Below are positions 1 through 8,245 of a stretch of DNA of 43,717 bases, one piece after another. The stretch is taken from NCBI GenBank assembly GCA_014653985.1, contig JACWDT010000009.1:1-43717 (forward strand). Reading direction: 5' to 3'. The translations under genes and the position numbers were made by a program. The notes under the pieces were generated by a model that was given only the letters and a program-made list of their open reading frames with translations, did not search any database and was not told where the DNA came from. Numbering within the stretch: position 1 is the stretch's first letter; every line of letters starts with the position of its first letter. This DNA comes from Pelagibacterales bacterium SAG-MED22 (GTDB taxonomy: Bacteria; Pseudomonadota; Alphaproteobacteria; Pelagibacterales; Pelagibacteraceae).

Positions 1-31
1 AGAACATTTCTATTTTTAAGCTTCCACCAGA
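1..31. repeat. Left-end inverted copy of dctP sequence
   Basis: Bases 1-31 are the exact reverse complement of 875-905 inside the TRAP binding-protein gene; identity stops at base 32. The match begins at the very first base of the window. A 31-base perfect match is not expected by chance. Best read as a chimeric contig end (inverted junctions form in multiple-displacement amplification), though a real rearrangement cannot be excluded. Confidence 0.85.
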
Positions 32-587
32 CCTTACTAAATTTATGATAGGTAACTCAGTAACTGGTAAAACACTTGGAATTATTGGGATGGGAAGAAT
101 AGGTCGTATAGCTGCAAAAAGTGCTAAAGCATTCGGAATGAAAATTATTTATTATAATAGAAATAAACTGTCAGATGACTTAGAGGATGGCGCTAAATAT
201 TATTCAGATTTAAATTCAATGTTACCTGAGTGTGACTTTGTAAGTATCCATACACCAGCTACACCAGATACAAAACATATTCTAAATGCTTCAACCATTA
301 GTTTGTTAAACAAACACGCTGTTGTTATTAACACCTCAAGAGGATCAACCATTGATGATGATGCTTTAATAGATGCATTAGAAAATAAAAAAATTTATGC
401 AGCTGGACTTGATGTTTTTAACAATGAGCCAAATTTAGATAAAAGATATACAAAGTTAGATAATTGTTTTGTCTTACCCCATATTGGAAGCGCAACTCAT
501 GAAACGAGGTTAGCTATGAGCATGATGGCTGTGGATAACATTTATTGTTTCTTTAATAATAAACCATTGATTTCTGAAGTAATTTAA
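3..587 (+). CDS. D-2-hydroxyacid dehydrogenase, NAD-binding part (5' partial)
   Basis: The frame is open from the left edge; ATG at 45 is internal. It is the C-terminal part of a D-isomer-specific 2-hydroxyacid dehydrogenase (glyoxylate/hydroxypyruvate reductase type). Visible are the Rossmann motif GIIGMGRIG, the substrate arginine in NTSRG, the glutamate in NNEP and the catalytic histidine in LPHIGSAT. The N-terminal catalytic half, about 130 residues in full-length members, is missing. The first ten codons lie in the inverted end repeat (1-31) and are probably not native. Lying upstream of a sugar-acid operon, it may reduce or oxidise the 2-hydroxyacid or 2-ketoacid released by that pathway; this is inference. 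The family assignment is firm, the substrate unknown. Confidence 0.85.
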   Translation, partial: NISIFKLPPDLTKFMIGNSVTGKTLGIIGMGRIGRIAAKSAKAFGMKIIYYNRNKLSDDLEDGAKYYSDLNSMLPECDFVSIHTPATPDTKHILNASTISLLNKHAVVINTSRGSTIDDDALIDALENKKIYAAGLDVFNNEPNLDKRYTKLDNCFVLPHIGSATHETRLAMSMMAVDNIYCFFNNKPLISEVI

Positions 588-652
588 CACAACTCAAAGT
601 TGAAGTTTTAAAGATATATATAATTTCTATACATAAATTAAATGCGCACATG

Positions 653-681
653 TTGAAAACTAATTTCATTTATGTTTTAAT
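653..681 (+). promoter_or_regulatory. Candidate sigma-70 promoter of the TRAP/sugar-acid operon
   Basis: TTGAAA at 653-658 and TTTAAT at 676-681 are separated by 17 nt, about 30 nt upstream of the dctP start at 713, which has a good Shine-Dalgarno (GAGAGGAAG). AT-rich DNA yields such matches by chance, so this is tentative. Confidence 0.35.
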
Positions 682-699
682 TTATTAAATAAACATAAA
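669..699. promoter_or_regulatory. Inverted repeat, candidate operator before dctP
   Basis: TTTATGTTT at 669-677 and AAACATAAA at 691-699 form a perfect 9-bp inverted repeat with a 13-nt spacer. The left arm overlaps the candidate -10 box, which would suit a dimeric repressor of the sugar-acid operon. No regulator gene for it is visible in the window. Confidence 0.35.
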
Positions 700-712
700 C
701 GAGAGGAAGATA

Positions 713-1729
713 ATGTTTAAATTAATATCAAAAACTATAGCTGCTGTAGCTATTGTTTCAGTTGCTTTATTTGGCTCTGCAAATGCAAAGACTTTAAAAA
801 TTGAAACTCACTTTACAGCTAGTTCACCAAATGGTGAAGTTGCGGCTCAATTCGCTAAAAACGTAGAGATGTTTTCTGGTGGAAGCTTAAAAATAGAAAT
901 GTTCTACTCATCTTCAGTAACAGGAAAATCAGCTGAGGTATTTAACTCTGCCCAAACTGGAATTATCGACTGTGATATGACTGGTGCTGGTTATCAAACT
1001 GGTAAAAATGCAGCGTTTCAATTCGCAGGTGATGTAATGGGTGGATATGATAACCCATATCAACAATATGAATTCTTGAATTTCCCAGGAGCTCAAGAGG
1101 CTGTTGATGCACTTTATAATAAATATGGAATGACTTTAATTGGTTGGTGGATACCAGGACATGAGTCTTTAATTTCTAGTAAACCAATTCCAGATGTTGC
1201 ATCTATTAAAGACTTTAAATTTAGATCACCTCCAGGAATGGAAAGTATGATCTTTACAGCATTAGGTGCTAAACCAATCGTTATGGACTTTGGTGAAGTT
1301 CCAACTGCTTTACAAACTGGTCTAATTGATGGTGCTGACTATTCATCTTTAGCAACTAACTATGCAGGTGGACACTATGAAAACAACAAGTATGCTACAT
1401 ACCCAGGTTTTCATTCTATGCCAGCTGACCATTTAGCTTGTAATACTAAAGTATGGAATAAGCTAAAACCTCATGAAAGAGGAGCAATGAAAGCAGGTAT
1501 AGAAATTGCTGGAAGAACTATCACTAGCTTAGTTGAGAGAAAAAACGCTGAAGCTGTAAAAGCCTTAAACGAAATGGGCGTTACTCTTCATGACTGGTCT
1601 AGAGAAGATAGACTTAAGTTCAGAAATGCTGCACTTGGAGCTTGGGAAGAATGGAAGAAAAAATCTCCTGAGGCTGCTGCTCTTATAGATATACATACTG
1701 CTTACATGAAAGCTAACGGTATCCTATAA
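713..1729 (+). CDS. dctP: TRAP transporter substrate-binding protein (DctP family)
   Basis: Periplasmic solute receptor of a tripartite ATP-independent transporter, 338 residues as usual for the family. A Sec signal peptide occupies residues 1-25 (lysines, hydrophobic stretch, cleavage after SANA). The FRSPPGM segment carries the arginine that in this family normally pairs with the carboxylate of the ligand, so an organic or sugar acid is the likely substrate. It is followed by dctQ and dctM and then by sugar-acid catabolic genes, so it probably feeds that pathway. A strong SD (GAGAGGAAG) precedes the ATG. A hairpin directly behind the gene probably raises its expression over the membrane subunits. 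Confidence 0.93.
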   Translation: MFKLISKTIAAVAIVSVALFGSANAKTLKIETHFTASSPNGEVAAQFAKNVEMFSGGSLKIEMFYSSSVTGKSAEVFNSAQTGIIDCDMTGAGYQTGKNAAFQFAGDVMGGYDNPYQQYEFLNFPGAQEAVDALYNKYGMTLIGWWIPGHESLISSKPIPDVASIKDFKFRSPPGMESMIFTALGAKPIVMDFGEVPTALQTGLIDGADYSSLATNYAGGHYENNKYATYPGFHSMPADHLACNTKVWNKLKPHERGAMKAGIEIAGRTITSLVERKNAEAVKALNEMGVTLHDWSREDRLKFRNAALGAWEEWKKKSPEAAALIDIHTAYMKANGIL

Positions 1730-1750
1730 TTAAAAGCACATAATAAAATC

Positions 1751-1792
1751 TTGAAGGGCCATCAGTGGCCCTTCAACTAAATTTAGTTTTTT
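1751..1792 (+). terminator. Intrinsic terminator/attenuator between dctP and dctQ
   Basis: TTGAAGGGCCA (1751-1761) pairs perfectly with TGGCCCTTCAA (1766-1776) around a TCAG loop. A second palindrome, AACTAAATTTAGTT (1775-1788), and a T run to 1792 follow. The dctQ start at 1799 lies just behind, so expression of the rest of the operon requires read-through or another promoter. Typical partial terminator that sets binding protein above permease. Confidence 0.8.
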
Positions 1793-1798
1793 AAGCTT

Positions 1799-2368
1799 AT
1801 GGTTGATAAATCTTTACAAGAACAAAATGAAAAAGTTGCAAGTAAAGATGATTTTCCAATAACTTGGGTTGACAGAATTACTCTATTTTTAAGCCACACC
1901 ATTAAATATTTAATACCCATAATAGTACTTGTAATGATGTACGAAATTTTTATGAGATATATATTAGAAAAACCAACCTTGTGGGTGAATGAATTATGTT
2001 TGTGGTTGGCTGGAGTTTGTTATTTAGTAGGTGGAATATATGCAAGTCGTCTAAGAAGCCATATTAGAATAGTGTTGTTGTATGATTATGTAAGCAGACC
2101 TACTCAAAGAATTTTCGATTTAATAAGTACAATAGTTATTGTTCTTTTTGCAGCCGCAGTCATTTATGGTGGTATGGAAGACGCATATAGATCATTTATA
2201 AATTGGGAAAGGTTTGCAACTTATTGGGATCCACCTATTCCAGCAACTATGAAGCCACTTACACTCATATGCGTATTTCTTATCGCTCTTCAATCTGTAA
2301 ATAACTTAATTATTGATTGGAAAAATCCCAAAGAAAAGCAATACGACCCATCTAAAGATTTAAAATAA
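1799..2368 (+). CDS. dctQ: TRAP transporter small membrane subunit (DctQ family)
   Basis: Four-helix integral membrane protein of 189 residues, the usual size for DctQ. Hydrophobic segments lie near residues 30-50, 65-85, 105-125 and 150-165. The WVNELCLWLAG segment resembles the conserved W-x-E-E/N-ELC region of DctQ proteins. It connects the binding protein to the large DctM channel. The ATG lies only 6 nt behind the terminator T run and has no clear SD, so translation may depend on read-through transcripts. One base separates its stop from dctM. Confidence 0.9.
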   Translation: MVDKSLQEQNEKVASKDDFPITWVDRITLFLSHTIKYLIPIIVLVMMYEIFMRYILEKPTLWVNELCLWLAGVCYLVGGIYASRLRSHIRIVLLYDYVSRPTQRIFDLISTIVIVLFAAAVIYGGMEDAYRSFINWERFATYWDPPIPATMKPLTLICVFLIALQSVNNLIIDWKNPKEKQYDPSKDLK

Positions 2369-2369
2369 A

Positions 2370-3692
2370 ATGGAAATTGAAATAGGAACACTTTCGATAA
2401 TACTTATAGTTGGATTGTTGGCTCTTATATCTATCGGTGTTCCAATGGGTTTTGCCTCAGGTTTTATGGGAGCAGTACTTGTATTTCTTTATATTGGCGA
2501 ACATGCATTGGGTATTTTACTTTCAAGATATTATTCTCTTGTTGTAACTTATTCTTTTTTATCAGTTCCCTTATTTATATTCATGGCCTCCTTACTTGAA
2601 CGCTCAAATATAGCTAGAGATCTATATGATGCTTTGAATGCTTGGTTAAGAAAAACAAGAGGGGGAGTGGGAGTTGTGACTGCAATCATGGCTACTATTA
2701 TGGCTGCAATGAGTGGAATTATTGGAGGAGAAATTGTTTTGTTAGGATTAATAGCTTTACCTCAAATGTTGAGATTAAAATATGATCAAGATATGTCGAT
2801 TGGAATTATTTGTGCATCAGGTTCTTTAGGTACAATGATCCCTCCATCAATTGTTTTAATTATTTACGGATTAACAACAGAAACTTCAATTACAATGTTA
2901 TTTCAAGAAGCTATTGTACCAGGCTTATTGATTTCAGGTTTAATTATCACCTACATTCTTATTCGAACAAGATTGCAACCTCATCTGGCACCATTAAGTG
3001 ATGAAGCACCATTAACTTTAAAAGAAAAGATGTCATATCTTCCAGGTCTATTACCTCCAATTGCCATAGTAATAATAGTTTTGGGTTCAATTTATTCTGG
3101 AATTACGGGCATAACAGAAGCAGCTGGAATGGGAGTGGTTGCTACATTGATTATTATTTTTTCAAGAAAAGAATTAACATGGTTTTTATTTAAAGATGCA
3201 TTGGTAAGAACTTTCAAAGCTTCAGGTACTATTTTAACAATTACTTTTGGAGCTACGGTTTTAGCTGGTGCTTATTCTCTTGCTGGCGGACCAAAATATG
3301 TAGCAGAAGCTATTTTAGCTTATGATTTAAAACCAATGTATTTAATTTTCATGATGCAAATAATGTTCTTAATAATGGGAGCATTTATGGATTGGGTAGG
3401 TATTGTGTTGTTAGCAATGCCAGTATTTTTACCAATAGTTTTAGCTCTTGGTTTTGATCCAATATGGTTTGGAATTTTATTCTGTGTAAATATGCAAGTT
3501 TCATTTTTAAGTCCACCCTTTGGGCCAGCAGCCTTCTACTTAAAATCAGTTGCGCCACCACACATATCGTTAACTGATATATTCAGAGGTTTTGCACCAT
3601 TTATTGTTATTCAATTGATTGTTTTAGCTTGTGTAATGTTTTTCCCAGAAGCAATGACACAAAATTTTCACGAGTTTAAACCTAAACCATGA
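2370..3692 (+). CDS. dctM: TRAP transporter large permease subunit (DctM family)
   Basis: 440-residue, roughly 12-helix sodium-coupled transport subunit, full length for DctM. Family features visible are the glycine-rich IPMGFASG start region, the GIIGGE segment, the SLGTMIPPSIVLIIYG segment and the C-terminal MGAFMDWVGIVLL with PPFGPAAFYL. It forms the importer together with dctP and dctQ. Its stop overlaps the next start by ATGA (3689-3692), so translation of the following reductase is coupled to it. This ties transport directly to the catabolic genes. Confidence 0.93.
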   Translation: MEIEIGTLSIILIVGLLALISIGVPMGFASGFMGAVLVFLYIGEHALGILLSRYYSLVVTYSFLSVPLFIFMASLLERSNIARDLYDALNAWLRKTRGGVGVVTAIMATIMAAMSGIIGGEIVLLGLIALPQMLRLKYDQDMSIGIICASGSLGTMIPPSIVLIIYGLTTETSITMLFQEAIVPGLLISGLIITYILIRTRLQPHLAPLSDEAPLTLKEKMSYLPGLLPPIAIVIIVLGSIYSGITGITEAAGMGVVATLIIIFSRKELTWFLFKDALVRTFKASGTILTITFGATVLAGAYSLAGGPKYVAEAILAYDLKPMYLIFMMQIMFLIMGAFMDWVGIVLLAMPVFLPIVLALGFDPIWFGILFCVNMQVSFLSPPFGPAAFYLKSVAPPHISLTDIFRGFAPFIVIQLIVLACVMFFPEAMTQNFHEFKPKP

Positions 3693-4558
3693 TTAAAATT
3701 GGTTTTATAGGGACAGGTCTAATGGGCCTTCCAATGGCTATAAATATATTGAAGGCTGGATATAGTTTAAAGGCGTTTAATAGATCTAAAGATAAAGCAG
3801 ATCCTTTAAAAAATCATGGGGGAGAGATATCAAATACAATTAAAGAAGCTGTAAGTGATAGCGATTTCATCATAACAATGTTAACAGACGACACTGCAAT
3901 TGATGACGTAATTAGTAGTCCTGATTTTTCAGAGAGTTTAAAGACAGGAGCCACAGTAATTGATATGAGCTCTGTTAAGCCATCTACAGCAACTAAACAT
4001 GGAAATAATTTAAAATCAAAAAAGATAAATTATTTGGATGCACCTGTTTCAGGAGGAACTATCGGAGCAGAGGAAGCATCATTAGCAATTATGGTTGGAG
4101 GTGAGCAAGATGTTTTCAATAAAGCAAGTGAAATTCTAAAGACAATGGGAAATCCAACATTGGTGGGTCCAATAGGCAGTGGCCAAGTATCAAAACTTGC
4201 TAACCAAATAATTGTTGGCCTAACAATTGGTGCAGTAGCAGAAGCGGTAACGTTATGTGAAAAAGCAGGAGCAGATCCTGTCAAAATGATTAGTGCTTTA
4301 TCTGGTGGTTGGGCAGATAGTAAAATTTTGCAAACTCATGGAAAAAGAATGGTTGATAAGGATTTTAGTCCAAAAGGTAAAACCTCCACTCATTTAAAAG
4401 ATATGAATAATATTTTAGATTGTGCAAATAATTTTAATACTCATTTACCTATTTCAAATTTAGTTAAAGAAATGTATAAAACTCTAGTTGAAAATGGTCA
4501 TGGAAACAAAGACCATAGTTCACTTTATATGGAAATTGAAAGGATGAATAAGAAATGA
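3689..4558 (+). CDS. NAD(P)-dependent 3-hydroxyacid dehydrogenase (GarR/3-hydroxyisobutyrate dehydrogenase type)
   Basis: Beta-hydroxyacid dehydrogenase of 289 residues. The dinucleotide motif GFIGTGLMG is at residues 5-13, the family signature DAPVSGG at 117-123, and the catalytic lysine is probably K169 in GQVSKLANQ. Known members reduce tartronate semialdehyde to D-glycerate or oxidise 3-hydroxyisobutyrate. Within a sugar-acid operon, a semialdehyde reductase handling a product or side-product is most likely, but the substrate cannot be read from the sequence. It overlaps both neighbours by ATGA, the signature of a translationally coupled operon. Confidence 0.88.
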   Translation: MIKIGFIGTGLMGLPMAINILKAGYSLKAFNRSKDKADPLKNHGGEISNTIKEAVSDSDFIITMLTDDTAIDDVISSPDFSESLKTGATVIDMSSVKPSTATKHGNNLKSKKINYLDAPVSGGTIGAEEASLAIMVGGEQDVFNKASEILKTMGNPTLVGPIGSGQVSKLANQIIVGLTIGAVAEAVTLCEKAGADPVKMISALSGGWADSKILQTHGKRMVDKDFSPKGKTSTHLKDMNNILDCANNFNTHLPISNLVKEMYKTLVENGHGNKDHSSLYMEIERMNKK

Positions 4559-5298
4559 GTAAAAGATTAGAAGGTAAAAAAATTGTTGTTACTGCTGCAG
4601 GACAAGGAATTGGTAAAGCAACAGCCATTGCATTTCATAAAGAAGGAGCAAATGTTACGGCAACGGACTTAAATGAAAAAACCTTAGCTGATTTAAACAA
4701 AGAATTTCCTAATATTAAAGTAAAAACATTAGATTCAACAAACAATAATGCAATTTTAGATTTCACAAAATCTTTATATAAAGTAGATGTTTTATTTAAT
4801 GCGGTTGGGTTTGTTCATCACGGAACCATTCTTGATTGTGAAGAAAAAGATTGGGATTTTTCAAGTGATGTAAATGTAAAATCTATGTTTTTTATGTGCA
4901 AAGCAATATTACCACTAATGGTAAAACAAAATGGTGGTAGCATTATCAATGTTTCCTCTTGTGCCTCTAGCTTAAAAGGTTTTCCAAATAGATTTGTTTA
5001 TGGGACTACAAAAGGAGCTGTAATCGGTTTAACAAAATCAATTGCAGCTGATTTTGTTAAACAAAATATAAGATGTAACTCAATTGCACCAGGCACAGTT
5101 TTTTCACCTTCTTGGCAAGATAGGGTTAATCAAAGCCCTGACCCTGTACAGGCTAAAAAAGATTTTATAGCAAGACAACCTATGGGAAGATTAGGTACAG
5201 CTGAAGAAATTGCAGCAATGGCAGTATATTTAGCAAGTGATGATGCAACATTTACAACGGGAACAACAATTTCCATCGATGGTGGAATTTCAATATAA
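4555..5298 (+). CDS. SDR-family sugar-acid dehydrogenase (2-keto-3-deoxy-fuconate dehydrogenase-like)
   Basis: Classical short-chain dehydrogenase of 247 residues with cofactor motif TAAGQGIG (13-20), catalytic Ser near 134-135 and Tyr149-x3-Lys153 (YGTTK). The segment VHHGTILDCEEKDWDF and the ending IDGGISI closely resemble the DHRS6/3-hydroxybutyrate dehydrogenase type 2 group. Bacterial members of that group include 2-keto-3-deoxy-L-fuconate dehydrogenase. With an FAH hydrolase, an enolase-type dehydratase and a lactonase next door, oxidation of a 2-keto-3-deoxy sugar acid at C4 is the best prediction. The exact sugar is unknown. Confidence 0.85.
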   Translation: MSKRLEGKKIVVTAAGQGIGKATAIAFHKEGANVTATDLNEKTLADLNKEFPNIKVKTLDSTNNNAILDFTKSLYKVDVLFNAVGFVHHGTILDCEEKDWDFSSDVNVKSMFFMCKAILPLMVKQNGGSIINVSSCASSLKGFPNRFVYGTTKGAVIGLTKSIAADFVKQNIRCNSIAPGTVFSPSWQDRVNQSPDPVQAKKDFIARQPMGRLGTAEEIAAMAVYLASDDATFTTGTTISIDGGISI

Positions 5299-5319
5299 TT
5301 AAATAATAAAAGGAGAATT

Positions 5320-6162
5320 ATGAAATTATTAAGAGTAGGACAAAAAGGAAAAGAGAAACCCGCGGCTTTAGATAAAGATGGTAAAATTAGAGATATCAGT
5401 TCACATGTCGAAGATTTAAATCCTCATCATTTAAATTTTGAAACTATTTCTAAACTACAAAATGCTGATCTATCTTCACTCCCTGAAATATCAAGTAGTG
5501 AGAGGATTGGATCATGTATAACTAAGCCAGGTAAGTTTATTGCAATTGGATTAAATTTTTCTGATCATGCTGCAGAAACTGGTGCAGAAGCACCGTCTGA
5601 ACCAATAGTGTTTATGAAAGCTACAAGCTGCATTAATGGTCCTAATGATGATATTGAAATTGTGTCAGGATCCAAAAAACTTGATTGGGAAGTTGAGCTA
5701 GGAATTATTATTGGAAAAGAGACAAAACATATATCTGAAAGTGACTCTGAAGAACATATTTTAGGATATTGTTTGGTCAATGATATTAGTGAAAGAGAAT
5801 GGCAATTAGAAAAAATGGGTCAATGGGTTAAAGGAAAATCTCATGATACTTATGGACCAATTGGACCTTACCTAGTAACGAAAGATGAAATTTCAGATAT
5901 TAACAATTTAAACATGAGTTTAGATGTTAATGGAAATAAAATGCAAAGAGGAAATACTAATACAATGATTTTTAATGCAAACTTTATTGTTTCTTATTTA
6001 AGTAAGTACATGTCTTTACAACCAGGTGATATCATTACCACTGGAACGCCTCCTGGTGTAGGTATGGGTATGAAGCCTCAACAATTTTTAAAAGCTGGAG
6101 ACACAATGAAGTTATCAATTGAAAACTTAGGTGAGCAAAACTCTAAAGTTGTTGCACTTTAA
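5320..6162 (+). CDS. Fumarylacetoacetate hydrolase-family protein (2,4-diketo-3-deoxy-sugar-acid hydrolase-like)
   Basis: 280-residue FAH-fold C-C hydrolase. Family marks are GLNFSDHAAE, FMKATS, the metal-site region DWEVELGIIIG, NDISERE, QWVKGKSHDTYGPIGP and the substrate loop TGTPPGVGMG. The opening MKLLRVGQKGKEKP is typical of the subgroup that includes L-2,4-diketo-3-deoxyfuconate hydrolase, which cleaves the diketo acid to pyruvate plus a hydroxyacid. It has a strong SD (AAAAGGAGAATT) 21 nt after the SDR gene, so it may be translated independently. Family certain; substrate inferred from context. Confidence 0.88.
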   Translation: MKLLRVGQKGKEKPAALDKDGKIRDISSHVEDLNPHHLNFETISKLQNADLSSLPEISSSERIGSCITKPGKFIAIGLNFSDHAAETGAEAPSEPIVFMKATSCINGPNDDIEIVSGSKKLDWEVELGIIIGKETKHISESDSEEHILGYCLVNDISEREWQLEKMGQWVKGKSHDTYGPIGPYLVTKDEISDINNLNMSLDVNGNKMQRGNTNTMIFNANFIVSYLSKYMSLQPGDIITTGTPPGVGMGMKPQQFLKAGDTMKLSIENLGEQNSKVVAL

Positions 6163-6168
6163 ATAATT

Positions 6169-7341
6169 GTGAAGATAACTTCTATTAAAAGTCATGTACT
6201 TAGATATGAGTTAGACAAAGAACTTGGTTATTCTCAACAATATTATAAACATAGAACTGCTCATCTTGTGGAGGTTGAGACTGATGAAGGTATTACAGGA
6301 TGGGGAGAATGCTTTGGACCAGGAAATATTGCATTAGCTAATAAGTATATTGTTGAAAAAGTTATCCAGCCAATAATAATTGGTGAAGATCCCTTAAATA
6401 AAGAACATATCTGGCAAAAAGTGTACAACCTTCTAAGAGATAGTGGTCAAAAAGGAATGCCAATACAAGCTTTATCGGGTGTGGATATTGCGTTGTGGGA
6501 CATCCTTGGAAAAAAATCCAAAGTACCTCTCTATCAACTTTTAGGTGGAAAATGTAATGAACATATTCCGGTTTATGGTTATGGGATGATGTTACAAAAA
6601 AAATCTACAAAAGAATTAATCAATTCATTTAAAGAGGAAGCAAAACAAATCAAGTCTAAAAATTTTAAAGCTATGAAGATGAAGATTGGCTTAGGTGCAA
6701 AGGAAGATCTTAAATTAGTACAAGCGGTTAGAGAAAGCATAGGAAAAGACTTTAGATTAATGGTAGATGCTAACCATGCATACAATTTAAAAGATGCTAT
6801 TTATGTTGGTAAAGGATTGGATGAGTTAGATATATTTTGGTTTGAAGAGCCTGTAGCACCCGAGGACTATGAAGGTTATCGACAATTAAGAAGTAAAATT
6901 TCTACCAGTATTGCAGGAGGAGAGGCTGAATTTACAAAATATGGTTGGAACAAATTAATCTCCAATAATTGTATTGATATTGCTCAACCAGAAGTTTGCG
7001 GTTTAGGTGGGATTACTGAGTATTTAAAAGTCTCAGCTTTGGCACAAGCTAATTTTATCCCAGTTATCAATCATGTATGGGGGTCTGCAATAAGTATAGC
7101 TGTTAATTTACACTTACTTACAGCTCAACCTGATATGCCAGGAGGATTATTTCCCTCTAAATCAATGTTGGAATTTGATACCACTGAAAAAAATATTTTT
7201 ATTACAGATCTACCAAATGAAGATTTTTCAATTTTAAAGCAGGTAAATGAAAATAATGGATTTGCATCTGTAACTGATAATATTGGCATAGGTATTACTC
7301 CTAACAAAGATTTTATAAATGAATTTGAAATAAATGAATAA
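6169..7341 (+). CDS. Mandelate racemase/enolase-superfamily sugar-acid dehydratase
   Basis: 390-residue enolase-superfamily enzyme of the mandelate-racemase subgroup. The basic K170-x-K172 pair is in KMKIG. Candidate metal ligands are D200 (VDANHA), E226 (FEEPV) and E252 (GGEAEF), with the second base H302 in INHVWGS. This set suits dehydration of an acid sugar to a 2-keto-3-deoxy acid (galactonate, fuconate or similar). The start is GTG, 6 nt after the FAH stop; the protein then begins MKITSIKSHV as relatives do. The end overlaps the next gene by 8 nt. Specificity cannot be decided by reading. Confidence 0.88.
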   Translation: MKITSIKSHVLRYELDKELGYSQQYYKHRTAHLVEVETDEGITGWGECFGPGNIALANKYIVEKVIQPIIIGEDPLNKEHIWQKVYNLLRDSGQKGMPIQALSGVDIALWDILGKKSKVPLYQLLGGKCNEHIPVYGYGMMLQKKSTKELINSFKEEAKQIKSKNFKAMKMKIGLGAKEDLKLVQAVRESIGKDFRLMVDANHAYNLKDAIYVGKGLDELDIFWFEEPVAPEDYEGYRQLRSKISTSIAGGEAEFTKYGWNKLISNNCIDIAQPEVCGLGGITEYLKVSALAQANFIPVINHVWGSAISIAVNLHLLTAQPDMPGGLFPSKSMLEFDTTEKNIFITDLPNEDFSILKQVNENNGFASVTDNIGIGITPNKDFINEFEINE

Positions 7342-8245
7342 AATCAGAACTACCGAACCAAGAGTTATTTGGAATATTAAATGCAAATTAGGTGAGGGCA
7401 CCTTATGGGTAAAAGAGCATAATTCTATTTATTTTGTAGATATTAAGAAAAAGAAAATCTGTATCTTAAATATTAAAAATAATAAAAAAAAACAAATTAA
7501 GGTAAATAAAGAAGTGGGTTTTTTAGCCCATGTTAAAAAAAATATATTTATTTTGGGATTACAAGGAGAAATTAGAATTCAAAATCTTAAATCTAAAAAA
7601 ATTTTAAAATCAATATTCACCGAACCAAATATTAAATTAAACAGAACCAATGATGGTAAAACAGACTCAGCCGGAAATCTATGGTTTGGCACTATGGATA
7701 ACCTAGAGAGAAAAATTGAAAAAGGATCACTTTATAAATTAGATAAAAATTTAATATTAACTAAAGTTGATAAAAACTATAGAATTACAAATGGACCAGC
7801 ATTTTTAGACCCATGTAATTTTTATCATACTGATAGTTCAAAAAAAAAAATATATAAAATTAAAATAAATAAAAATAATAAAATTGTAAGTAAGAAAATT
7901 TTCAAAAAATTTTTATCTAATGATGGATCTCCAGATGGCATGACCTTAGATAAAAATAAAAATCTATGGGTCGCGCATTATCATGGAGCCTGTATTTCTG
8001 TATTTAATAATAAAGCAAAGTTAATCCACAGAATTCAATTTCCTGCAAAAAATATTACCAATTGTACATTTGGTGGCAAAAATAATAATGAACTTTTTGT
8101 TACCTCAGCAACCAAAGGTATGAACAGTGCAGAATTGCGAAAATATAGATACTCAGGCTCTTTATTTAGTGTAAAAACTAACTCAAAAGGAATTTTACAA
8201 AAAAAATTTGTTTTGAGCGATGAAAAAAAGAGATCTTTATTATGA
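7334..8245 (+). CDS. SMP-30/gluconolactonase-family lactonase
   Basis: 303-residue six-bladed propeller of the SMP-30/Gnl/LRE family. Metal-site and family motifs are GEGTLW near the start, RTNDGKTDSAGNLWFGTM in the middle and SPDGMTLD later. Such enzymes hydrolyse sugar lactones to aldonic acids. It starts inside the end of the dehydratase gene (8-nt overlap) and is rich in lysine and asparagine, like its neighbours. It would form the first hydrolytic step of the predicted pathway if the imported compound is a lactone. No sugar dehydrogenase is visible in the window. Confidence 0.85.
   Translation: MNKIRTTEPRVIWNIKCKLGEGTLWVKEHNSIYFVDIKKKKICILNIKNNKKKQIKVNKEVGFLAHVKKNIFILGLQGEIRIQNLKSKKILKSIFTEPNIKLNRTNDGKTDSAGNLWFGTMDNLERKIEKGSLYKLDKNLILTKVDKNYRITNGPAFLDPCNFYHTDSSKKKIYKIKINKNNKIVSKKIFKKFLSNDGSPDGMTLDKNKNLWVAHYHGACISVFNNKAKLIHRIQFPAKNITNCTFGGKNNNELFVTSATKGMNSAELRKYRYSGSLFSVKTNSKGILQKKFVLSDEKKRSLL

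Noticed and set aside
2810..3001. Short open frame inside dctM in another phase, and similar antisense frames at 4030-4284, 16620-16928 and 36486-36719
   Set aside because: They lie fully within well-supported genes, have no family features, and follow from the low stop density in those phases.
8220..8245. 26-nt overlap of lactonase and ppc as a sign of a wrong ppc start
   Set aside because: No other in-frame ATG precedes the conserved PEPC region closely enough, and the start gives a normal-length enzyme; overlaps are common in this window.
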